DNA of 64,000 nucleotides from Piper betle. Taxonomy: Eukaryota; Streptophyta; Magnoliopsida; Piperales; Piperaceae. Under the pieces are notes generated by a model, which was given only the letters and a program-made list of their open reading frames with translations, was not told the origin of the DNA and did no database searches. The stretch spans positions 1 to 64,000 of the forward strand of contig JAURVB010013128.1 in assembly GCA_033002965.1 (NCBI GenBank), in the 5' to 3' direction. A program made the position numbers and the translations under genes. Each line of letters starts with the position of its first letter. Position 1 is the first letter of the stretch. Below, piece after piece: positions 32,617-43,010 of this stretch.

Positions 32617-33260
32617 ATTCTGTAACACCCCAAATCCGGTTCACGCTCGTGAACCGAACTGGCATGTTACAGGCCCCGGTTCAGTCGGCTAACCCGAACC
32701 CAACTCGCGTGGATCTAATCTCGGCGTCTTAAGATGAAGATATTACTCGTCATGCATGGATGAATGCACAAAATCCTAACATGATACTACATGCATGACA
32801 TGCAATCAAAATTACACACCATCACAATTACGATCAAAATCGATGAAAATTCTAAAATAAAACGGATAGAATTTCACCTAAAAGTGCAATTAGGGACACC
32901 CTCTCAAAATACTATATATAAACATATATGCAAACATGTATCTATACATCACGCAACTTCATTCACACAATTTGTCATCGTGTCTTAGCATTCAATCATG
33001 TCACATCATCATATCTTATCATCATCTCATGACATTCAATCATATCATACCATATCTTAGCATTTCACAACATCTGCAATATAATAGTATCATAACCAAA
33101 ATATAACCACTTAGTCGACTGACATGTGTGCAAGCGACAACAATGCTCCTCCGTCCAACCTGGCTCCTCCAACTCATGATTATTACCTACATATAGTATA
33201 AAAACATGTCAGTAACAAGTGTTACTGGTCCGGAAAATAAAATAACTATAACAAGCTGGC

Positions 33261-33280
33261 TATGAGAGCAAACTCTCATA
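33261..33280 (-). other. LTR-A conserved hairpin (A3 right copy)
   Basis: Minus strand TATGAGAG-TTTG-CTCTCATA, identical to the left copy. Confidence 0.7.
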
Positions 33281-33497
33281 TGAAAGAAAACATCATATAC
33301 TCCACGTGAACACTCTGAAGGGCACTACTGAGGAGCCACTGGGCTGCAGACCCGGTAGCATCCCGAACTTACTGATCTGCTGCTGGTACTGTGCCACTCT
33401 CGGCACTTCTTTTTCAGTACTTCACGTAAAACTTTATCCTAAGCCCTCTCCTTACCTCCATATTTCTCCTGGCCTTGAGCACGAAGGCCGAGTACTC

Positions 33498-33710
33498 TCA
33501 GGCAGTCGCCTTTAATACCCTTTGAACCACAAGTCCGGACATGCGCTGTACTAAACAGTACCCGTTAACCTCCACGTTCTTCGGGTGTGAGGAACTCAAA
33601 CGCGGAGTTGTCAGGATCCCTCGGGAATGGAACAATCCGCTGGCACTAATCCAGAGCCCGCTTTGACTGTCACGGCATCCGCTCATGGTACGTGCAGTCG
33701 GTTTCTCCAT
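33498..33710 (-). CDS. Candidate leader small ORF (70 codons) in LTR-A3 right copy
   Basis: Same frame, start position and length as 27048-27260. The predicted product differs from the left copy at a few residues (for example E to K before N-V-E-V, F to S in R-M-F-G-L). This is the copy that would act as the 5' LTR, so its ORF would be first in the element RNA. Function unknown. Confidence 0.35.
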   Translation of the reverse strand: MEKPTARTMSGCRDSQSGLWISASGLFHSRGILTTPRLSSSHPKNVEVNGYCLVQRMSGLVVQRVLKATA

Positions 33711-35479
33711 CTCTCGTCTCACTGAAAACGCGAAAACTACATATATATAGGGCTGGGTAGGGATTTATATAATAGGCCCGAAGGCAACTTGTGGTGGATC
33801 TTGTTTTCGAAATCATCCTCGAGGGGTTATTAATCCGGAAATCTGTTCGGCTAGATGGCCCGAGTTAAGTGGGATCCAATAAAACGCCACTTAACCCATC
33901 CTGCAAATAATAAGATAAACATACAATAGAAAGACGTAAAACAGAGTCGAGTCCTAAACGGACCTGGTAGAAGCTCCAAGCGTGTCATCGCACCTAGGCG
34001 GCGAGCTCCTACTCCGTACCTACACATCAAAACTAAATACTAACGCCCGCTAACTAAATGATGCATCAAACTCAATAAACATCAATCACAATCAATAATC
34101 ATAAATATGAAAATAATTCTAACTCATCCTATTCCTACCAATTTTATTGTATTTTTCCTAAGTTACATTACTCGATTAGCATGCTCAACTCGATCTACCT
34201 CATTAGATCACTCACTATTCATTCTCAATTAATTGCATCATGCAATCATCACTACACTCATACTCATACATTTATCATGACAATTATTCAATTCTAGCAT
34301 GTTATACTAACAATCATAATCAATTTTAAATAACTCAATCGGAGGTAATTATACCTCACGTAGTCGGCAATCGGTGACGGCTAGGGTTCCGTCGCGTGTC
34401 TCGGAGCTCAAATTCGGCGCTCATCGGCGTTCGAAGCTCGAATGAGCTCGACTGGGTGAGCCCCGCGGAAGATCCGGTGAATTCTGGCGAATTCTAGAAA
34501 TTCCGGTTTTCCGACGGTTTTCGGTGGTTTTCCAATAGCTTCCGGCGGTTTTCCGGCGACAATCGCCGGCGGCGTCTACTGGCCGGAAAGTGGTCGTGTT
34601 CGGTACCCTTGGAACCAGCTCAGCTGAGCCCGACTCATCTACGAGGTCGATGCGGCCAACGGAGGTGGTGGCTCACCGGAAAATGCATAAAACAGAGGCT
34701 GGCTGTGGTGGAGTGGAGATCCGGCCGGGATGGGCGGCGCTGGCCTCCATTCCGGTCGGGGAAGGTCACTGGGTGGTCGATGGTGCTGAGGCGAGCACCT
34801 GATCGTGGCGGCGATGGTCACCGGTGGCAGAATCGGCGATACGACCGAAATGTAGCCGCTGCGCTAGGCGAGGCGATTTCGGTGCCACGGCGGCCTGGCA
34901 GCGACCAGGGTTGGTCGGGGAGGCATGGCAACGCCGTGGCTGGGCTAGGCAGCGTCAATCAGTGACCGGGCGGCGTCGACAGCGGCGGCGGCGACGCTGC
35001 ACGGGGGCGTTGTCGGGGTTAGGGAACAAGATGTGAGGAGGGGAGAAAATAGCTCGGTGGCAAATTTCGTAAATAAGACTTGACTCGTCTCCGGCTCGAG
35101 TCAAGAAAATTCATAAAAATTGGGAAAAATCCCTTAAAATCAAACAAACACCAAACATCGTAATGATTTGGTCTAGAACTATCAACCCACCCAAACTGCC
35201 CGTAATGCGTCCTAACGCGGTAAACGACATAAAACTAATTCTACGATCCACTATATATAAAAATAAAAAAAATGACTGGCATACTCTCACATATTCTGAT
35301 AACTCATTCTTTTTTGCTGTGTTCATGACGTTATCATCATATATTTGGGTACGCATGACCCTCATAGCTCATACACGCGACCAGTGTCGGCTCAGTACAC
35401 TTGTCCTGAAACTGACTCAACTCGAAAAATAACGGTCGACCCGACCGGTTCTGAATATAAAACCCTAACTCGTTTTGCA

Positions 35480-35955
35480 ACTACACTCTTCATGTAGTGC
35501 TATTATTTTAAATTCTTCCCGACTCTTTTTTTTTGAACAAAATCTGTTTAATGAATCTTTCATAGCTAGGCATCTACTCCAATGGCTCAACAAAATGAAG
35601 GTTGATTGTCAACTTCCTGAAAATGTTCAGAAATTCTTGGAATTTCTGATTCATCCTGCTCCTTTGTTGCCACTATGGATAAGGAAGTTTTGGAACATAT
35701 TTTGCTTGTTTCGATTGAGGGACCGGTTTCTGCACTTCCACCAATCTGTATTCATTCTCTTCTTCATTGCCTCAGCTATCTTCTTTTCCATCACTTGATC
35801 CAACTTTTGATTCATGTAGGGGTTGGGTAATTCTTTTCCACTTCTCATTTCTATCATCTTGCATTCTTGATATTTGGATCACTTGGGAGTCTCCTAGGCG
35901 GTCCGTTGTTTAGAGCACTTGCTAATTCTCTCAATTGGTTTTCCAAGTTTCGGAC
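35480..35955 (-). pseudogene. Athila-like gag end and gag-protease junction
   Basis: Continuation of the remnant at 25046-26178 after removal of the 9.3-kb insertion and one ACTAC. On the minus strand, R-N-L-E-N-Q-L-R-E-L-A-S-A-L-N-N (about 35870-35950) matches the end of Athila-type gag and R-S-G-K-E-L-P-N-P (about 35815-35845) the motif that follows it. K-M-K-V-D-C-Q-L-P-type sequence read in other frames near 35600 is a shadow. Stops occur throughout. The right border at about 35955 is an abrupt join to LTR-C1. Confidence 0.7.
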
Positions 35956-36680
35956 CCATAGCTGGCCACGAGGTTGTGACAGGTGTACCAATCCGGTGGC
36001 TGGAGGTGGGCCGGGGTGTTGCCAGTGGTGAGCCAAAGTGGTGGCAATAGTAATGGTGGAAAACTCCAAAATTGGGGACATTATATGGAAAAATAACATG
36101 GTGAAGCCAGAGCTGAAGTGCATAGCTCAGGTCTTGCCACATGGCATGATCTGAACGTTCGACAACTCATGGCCTAGTGGGGCTGATCTATGGGTGTATG
36201 CAATATACTTATGGACGGAAACCTCGGATCAAAACTGTCTGAAGTAAAAACTAACTCGAGTACTAAAAGTGACTCTATAGGTGGTAATCAAAGCAAGAAG
36301 GCTAAATGGGCCTCGAAACCCTAAATCAAGTTGGGCCCCAGGGGCATAATCTGGTGATCCAAATTCCCTATGATGTATGCAATGAGATATCATGAAAATT
36401 TCAAACAGATACTAAATGCTGCAATGGCCTAGATTTAGGCCTAAAACCCTAGCTAAAATATACAAACAAATATATATACCTCAGTATACACTGATAAATC
36501 ATGCTCTACAATATCATAATTGAAACTATCATTTGAATGGCAGGCATACTTAGCCTCCATAACATGCTTATACAGCCATTTAAGCCCTATACTCATGGTC
36601 TAAAAATTGGTCTCACTTGAGCTTGTTTAAACCGACTCGAGACTGGACCGAACTGGGCAAACTACAAGTTGGGTTTCACA
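35956..36680 (-). mobile_element. LTR-C1: truncated 3' LTR of a second non-autonomous element
   Basis: Matches 42200-43010 in order (AGCCAGCCACGAGG-like start, GGCCTAGTGGGGC, ACTAACTCGAGTACTAAAAG, AATGGCCTAGAT, GGCATACTTAGCC) and ends GTTGGGTTTCACA at 36680. It is followed by ACTTCTCCTCCTTATAAAAA, the reversed purine tract. The left part is missing, so no target duplication can be checked. Confidence 0.75.
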
Positions 36681-38608
36681 ACTTCTCCTCCTTATAAAAA
36701 TTTTGACCTCGGAATTTTTCACATCAACTGCAATCATAGGATTCAACTGAAGAAGTCGTCTTATTGGCAAACTGGTAACTCTCCCTTGAAAGCTAGTTTT
36801 ACATGGCCCAAACAGACCAACATAAAGCTGGAACTCTTAACTGTGACAAAGGTCACTTGCTCCTTAATAATTTGGCTTGATAGACTACTCATGATCGAAT
36901 CATCTGGGGAAACATGTCATACATGCTGTAATCATTTGACTAACTATAAACCTCTAATCATCTCGCTGGACTAGCTCTTAGGGTCACTACAAATTATGGG
37001 GACTAAAATGCAATGACATCAGAGGGAAAAGTCTAGGTTCACCCTTAAGGGTCTACTAGGTGATCAAGCAGATACTCTAAAGTACTACAGGGTACTAGTT
37101 TGGGATACATCAAAAAAACTCTATCGGTACAAGGTATGAGGCCTAACATCTACCCATGTCTCCTTGATCCTCGTCAATGTGATAGGTCAACTATTTGTAC
37201 CCTTAGGGCACTTTGCCTCGGGTCCTATGGTTATTCTATGGTGTTCTGTGAGTCCTACTAGCATATGGTGAACTTAAGTACCAAATAAGAGAATATGCTT
37301 GTTGGATGTATGGTTCCTTGTCGCAATTCTAGGTCAAACACTCAAGTGTCCTTGTAAGAGGAACTAGACTGTTCACTAGGTCTTAACTTGCTCAATCCTG
37401 AGTCAAATATCTCACATTTTTCCATAAGGGAACAAAGACAACTGCTAAGATTCTATTGCATGTTGTGACTCTCTTAACTATCTATACAACCACTAACTGC
37501 TGCTGAAGGGGGAAACTCCCTGTGATGGAATGGCCGCAAGAACACCTGTACATGTATAGCATGTCTCAAGGTGTATGAAATTATACTCTGCACAGAACTG
37601 TGGAGTCTGCATCTGGTCTATGGCACATGCACTGGTCAATGTCTACTCATCTCAACCATCTGAAAAAAGATATGAGGGCTAATATATCTGAAGGGATAAG
37701 TGTAAAAATACTCGACTCTATCTGGTGTCTATGCCTCACTCTACTTTAGCACTATAATTGGTATGTGTCTCATCCTCACATTGTCTAATATTAGGTCTGC
37801 AGGAAGAGTACACTGATATGAGAAAATCTTACTATGTATGTACATCACTTTATCTCTGGTAGTGTAAAGATAATCGTGCGAGTCATCATGGTAATAAAAA
37901 CTCTGTATAGGATACTAGATGGCTAAAAAATATAGGTTGGCCCATGGATGTGTCTCTAACATTATCATGATTGGACTCCACCACAGGTGGCCGGCCTATG
38001 GAACAACCAATCAATGATGAGCCTAAGAGACGACTCCTATGTTGCTCTGGTTCAATTAACTAATAGTAGGCATGTGTTTCTCGATACCGTACTAGTCACA
38101 CATTGTTAAACGGATGGGGTTCAAATGACCCAAGGAATCGCTATGGGCACTCATAGTAAGGTTTGACACGTATCTTGTCCACTCTTCAGTGGTGTGTGAC
38201 CTGTCATCCCGTACCAATTTGTAGTACTAATCTTGACTCACATAACTACTATCGCTTTGGTAGTCTCTTAAGCAAAGCCATAAGTCAAGATGAGCATACA
38301 CTGATGTCCCTATAACTGGTCAACATGATTTGGTTGACTGAAGAACTGGTCTGCGTCGCTCCCAAGTTTGCGTGAATTTATCTCCTCCAGATTAATCTAG
38401 CATTGGCTACCTGCACTGTAACTCCTAAATTGTACCATAAAGGTACCTCCTATACTCAGGGTAAAGGCTAAATCCTACATCACACAACATGTCTAACCAT
38501 CTGCTAATCATCTAATCTTTGTAACCCTCGCTGTGGGTCACATGTATGCTATCACGTTGACTAAACAATTTCACCACTATGGCCATCTCATCAGGAAGTC
38601 ACACTACC

Positions 38609-41600
38609 TGTAATACCCCAAATCCGGTTCACACTCGTGAACCGAACCGGCATGTTACCAGCCCCAGTTAGGTCGGCTAACCCGAACCTAACTCATACGG
38701 ATCCAATCTCGGCGTCTTAAGATGTAGATACGACTTGTCATGCATGGATAAATTCATAAAACCCTAACATGATACTACATGGATGACATGCAACCAATTT
38801 CCACATCATTACAATTACGGTAAAAATCCTGAAATAAAACCGTCAGGGTCTCCCCTAAAAGTGCAATTATGGGCCCACCCTGTCAAAATAATATATATAT
38901 ATATATAAATATATACACATGCATCCATGATTTCATTCACACAGAATCTAACATATTATGAATTCATTCTGAAGCTTGGGTCTCAACCCACTACGCTTCC
39001 GCTGCTCAACTCTGATCATATTTTGCATTCTGTTATCGTGTCTTAGCATTTCATTCACATCATATCATCATGCTCAAACATTTAATCATGTCATTCACAA
39101 TATAATAACATAATAATACAATATTAAACATTCAGAAATCTAACATGTGTGTGTACAAGACCTCATTGCTCCTCCGTCCAAGCTGGCTCCTCCAACTCGT
39201 GATTATTACCTACATATAGTATAAAAACACGTCAGTAACAAGTGTTACTGGTCCGGAAAATAAAATAACTATAACAAACTGGCTATGAGAGCAAACTCTC
39301 ATATGAAAGAAAACAGCATATACTCCACGTGAACACTTTGAAGGGCACTACTGAGGAGCCACTGGGCTGCAGACCCGGTAGCATCCCGAACTATACTGCT
39401 GCTGGTACTATGCCGCTCTCGGCACTTCTTTTTCAGTACTTCTCGTGAAACTTTATCCTAAGCCCTCTCCTTACCTCCATATTTCTCCTGGCCTTGAGCA
39501 CGAAGGCCGAGTACTCTCAGGCAGTCGCCTTTAGTACCCTTTGAACCACAAGTCCGGACATGCGCTGTACTAAACAGTACCCGTAAACCTCCACGTTCTC
39601 CGGGTGTGAGGAACTCAAACGCGGAGTTATCAGGATCCCTCGGGAATGGAACAGTCCGCTGGCACTAATCCAGAGCCCGCTTTGACTGTCACGGCATCCT
39701 CTGCATGGTACGTGCAGTCGATTTCTCCATCTCTCGTCTCACAGAAACACGAAAACTATATATATATAGGCTTGGGTAGGGAGTTACATAATAGGCCCGA
39801 AGGCAACTTTTGGTGGATCTTGTTTTCGAAATCAACCTCGAGGGATCTCATCCTCGAGGGGTTATTAATCCGGAAAATGTTCGATTAAATGGCCCGAGTT
39901 AAGTGGGATCCGATAAAATGCCACTTAACCCGTCCTGTAGACAATAAATCAAACATACAATAGAAAAGATTAAAACAGACGAGTCCTAAACGGACCTGGT
40001 AGAAGCTCCAAGCGGGTCATCGCGCCTAGGCGGCGAGCTCCTACTCCGTACCTACACATCAAAACTAAATACTAACGCCCTCTAACTACATGATGCATCA
40101 AAATCAATGAATACCACACACGACATAATAATCATCCATCATAGTCAAATAATCATGAAAGAGAATAATCATAACTCAAACTATTCATACTATATTTTAT
40201 TCTGTTTTTCTAAATTACATCATGATCACTTATCATGCTCCAACTCATTTTATCTCATTAGCTCACTTACTATTCAATTACAATTCCTCAAATCATACAA
40301 TCATTACTTCATCAGAAATTAGGCACTATCATGATAAATAATCGGTCCATGCTACCATGCTATGCTAATAATCATCAATTTAAATAATCAAATTGGAGGT
40401 AATTATACCTCTCGTCGTCGACAATCGGCGACGGCTAGGGTTCCGTCGCGCGTCTCGGAGCTCAAATTCGGCGCTCATCGGCGTCCGAAGCTCGATCGGG
40501 CTCCACCGGGTGAGCCCCGCGGAAGATCCGGTGAATTCCGGCGAATTCCAGAAATTCCGATTTTCCGGCGGTTTTCCGGCAGCTGCTGGCGGTTTTCCGG
40601 CGACTTCCGGTGGTTTTCCGGCGACAATTGCCGGTGGTATCTACTAGCTGGATAGGGGTCATGTAGGGTACCATTGGAACCGGCTCGGCGAGCCCGACTC
40701 ATCTACAAGGTCGATGAGGCCAACGGAGGTGGCGGCTCGCCGGAAAATGCATAAAACAGAGGCCGGCCGTGGTGGTGTGGAGATCCGGCCGGGATGGGCG
40801 GCGCTGGCCTCCGTTCCGGTCGGGGAGGGTCACTGGGTGGTCGCTGGTGCTGAGGCGACCACCTGATCGTGGCGGCGACGGTCGCCGGCGGCGAAATCGA
40901 CGACGCGACCAAAACTTAGCCGCGGCGCTACGCACGGCGATTCCGGCGTCACGGCGGCCCGATTGGGGCCGGACCTGGTCGGGGCAGCATGGCGACGCCG
41001 TGGCTGGGCTGGGCGGCGTCGAACGGCGGCCAGGCGGCGTCGGCCGTGGCGGCGGTGGCGCGCGAACAGGGGCGGCGCGATGGTTAGGGTTTGGGCGTGG
41101 GGGAGAAAAGGTCGGGGGTGGAGAAGAAAGGGTTGGGTGGCAATTTCGTAAATAAGACTTGACTCGTCTCCGGCTCGAGTCAAGTATAATAACTAAGTCG
41201 TATTAAATCCTAAAAAATCCATAAAAATCGGGAAAAATCCTGTAAAATCAAATAACACCAAAACATCATAATGATATGCTCTAAAACTATCAACCCACCC
41301 AAAATGCCCGTAACGCGTCCTAACGCGGTAAACGGCCTAAAACTAATTCCACGATCCACTATATATAAAAAAACAAAATAAAATAAATAAATAAAAATCA
41401 CTGGCATACTCTCATATATTCTGATAACTCATTCTGTTCTGCTGTGTTCATGACGTTATCATCATATACTTGGGTACACATGACCCTCATGGCTCATACA
41501 CGAGACCGGCGTCGGCTCAGTACACGTGTTCTGAAACTGACTCGACTCGAAAATAACGGTCGACCCGACCGGTTCTGACTATAAAACCCTAACTCGAATC

Positions 41601-41612
41601 GTGGGTTTTACA
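38609..41612 (-). mobile_element. Solo LTR-A4 with perfect target duplication
   Basis: TGTAATACCCC at 38609 to GTGGGTTTTACA at 41612. CTACC lies directly outside both ends (38604-38608 and 41613-41617). The interior sequence it interrupts resumes in register with the copy at about 30960-31020. Contains the hairpin (39284-39303), a TATA box (39757-39769), both arms of the CTCGAGG inverted repeat (39836-39859) and a strong CG-rich block (40420-41150). The leader small ORF is broken by a 1-base insertion near 39702. Confidence 0.93.
39284..39303 (-). other. LTR-A conserved hairpin (copy A4)
   Basis: Minus strand TATGAGAG-TTTG-CTCTCATA. A second inverted repeat, CAGTAACA-AG-TGTTACTG, lies at about 39232-39250. 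Confidence 0.7.
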
Positions 41613-41854
41613 CTACCCTATTCTCGGACTCTAACCATATACATCCCTAAAAGACAGTAACAATGTTTGATGATCCCTATAAGACTGTCACTAAAACTAT
41701 CTTGCGATCTCTGTGCAAAGCTAAGGACATCCTCAAGTAGTTATCCTCCTAGCGGGTAAGGTAACTACTTGGCCTTTGTTTTCACTATAACAAATTACTC
41801 AGACAGTGGTTGTGCTACTCGGACGACAGTTGTGCTATCCAGGTGCTAAAGCGC

Positions 41855-42744
41855 GATGGTCATGGTTGGTTTCAAAGGATTGGCCATCGAATGAGGAAAC
41901 TATTTGTGTTAACAGTTAGTGGTGTCCGGCCGTTGGCTAGCTGCACAACGGCCGAAAATGATTGAAAGCATCTTCATGCAAGTGCGAGTTGCTGGCAGCG
42001 ATTGCGGCCACGGCGGAGGTCGATGTCAATCTCAATCGGAAGATCTCGGCGAGGGGAAGCTATCGGTGTAGTTAGCTTCACCGGAGGACATTTGCCGGGG
42101 CAAAAAATGCCTAGAAAGGGTGACGGCAGTGGCAAAAATTGCTTGCAAAAATGCCGTCACCGGTGGTGACTAGGCGGCGCTAGTGGTGATGGTGGGCACT
42201 GACCAATAGCCAGCCACGAGGTCATCACGGTTGTACTGATCCGGTGGCAGTAGGAGGGCCAAGGTCTCGTCGGCGTCGAGCCAAAGTAGTGGTGGTGGTA
42301 ATGATGGTAAACTTCAAAATCGTGGACAATATATGGAAAATTAACATGGCGAAGGCTTGGCTGATGTGGATAGCTTAAAGCTTGCCATGTGGCACGACCT
42401 AAAAGTTCGACAAAATCGTGGCCTAGTGGGGCCCACATATGGGTATAGGCAACATTCATATAGACGAAAAGCTCAAATTGAGACTGACAAAGTCAAAACT
42501 AACTCGAGTACTAAAAGTAATTCTATAGGCGGGAATTGAATTAAGAAGTCTAAATGGGTCTCGAAACCTTAAATCAATCGGGAAAAAATCCAACTCAATT
42601 AAGTTGGGCCAACAGGGACACAATTTGGTGATCTAAAATCCCTATGATGCATGCAATGATATATCATAAAAACCCCAAACGGATACTAAATGATACAATG
42701 GCCTAGATATAGGCCTAAAACCTTGGCTAACATATACAAACAAA

Positions 42745-42799
<55 letters not shown>

Positions 42800-43010
42800 T
42801 GATAAATTGTGCTCTACTATGTTATAATTAAAACTATCATATGCAAGTTGGGCATACTTAGCCTTTATAACATGCTCATGCAACCATTTGAGCCCCATAC
42901 TTATGGTATGAAAATTGGTCTAACTTGAGCTTATTCGAACTAACTCGAGATTGGCCCGAACCGGGCAAACTACGAGTGGGTAAAGCCTTAACCCGAAGTT
43001 GGTTTTTACA
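41855..43010 (-). mobile_element. LTR-C2: 5' LTR of the C-type element, start missing
   Basis: Related to LTR-C1 over 42200-43010 and to LTR-C3 (58436-59544) over most of its length. Ends AAGTTGGTTTTTACA at 43010. Contains a (TA)n run at 42747-42798. The end that should carry a PBS is fused directly to interior sequence, a deletion. Confidence 0.7.
42747..42798. repeat. (TA)n microsatellite
   Basis: About 26 TA units in LTR-C2. LTR-C1 has only a short TATATATA at the same place. Confidence 0.95.

Larger units (their letters stand above)
29025..32620 (-). mobile_element. Non-coding interior of the LARD-like element
   Basis: Bounded by the purine tract at 29025-29036 (minus strand AAGGAGGAAGAT) and the PBS complement GCTCTGATACCA at 32605-32616. 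All open frames are short and none resembles a retrotransposon protein. Parts match the interior at 36681-41854, for example 30411-30560 against 38150-38300 (GTTTGACACGTGTCTTGTCC; AGTGGTGTGTGACCTG) and 29290-29470 against 37030-37190. It contains a 19-20-bp minisatellite at 31235-31505. Confidence 0.82.
26179..35479 (-). mobile_element. Complete 9.3-kb non-autonomous LTR retrotransposon (LARD-like)
   Basis: Two LTR-A copies (26179-29024 and 32621-35479) flank a 3.6-kb interior with PBS and purine tract but no gag, protease, RT, RNase H or integrase sequence. ACTAC occurs immediately outside both ends (26174-26178 and 35480-35484), a perfect 5-bp target duplication. The flanks rejoin an Athila-like reading frame. 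Large LTRs plus a non-coding interior match the LARD class. Its proteins would have to come from an autonomous relative; the A2 element, with related LTRs and the same tract before its 3' LTR, is a candidate type. Confidence 0.88.
32621..35479 (-). mobile_element. LTR-A3 right copy (5' LTR of the LARD-like element)
   Basis: Begins TGTAACACCCC at 32621 and is collinear with 26179-29024, with only a few differences per line by eye. Near its right end about 9 bases (AATCGTGGG) are missing and the terminus reads CTAACTCGTTTTGCA, but the ACTAC target duplication follows directly at 35480. About 33 bp are missing near 35106. Carries the hairpin at 33261-33280, the small ORF, and a TATA box near 33740-33750. 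Confidence 0.9.
36681..41854 (-). mobile_element. Non-coding interior of the C-type element, split by solo LTR-A4
   Basis: 36681-38603 and 41618-41854 together parallel the interior at 29025-32620: the reversed GAGGACGAAAT/purine tract at the left, AAGCAGATACTCTA, CATCTACCCATGTC, TTTGACACGTATCTTGTCCA, and the minisatellite relic at about 41805-41850. No coding capacity. The PBS side is deleted, because LTR-C2 begins without one. The LTRs differ from those of the 26179-35479 element although the interior is shared. Confidence 0.75.
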
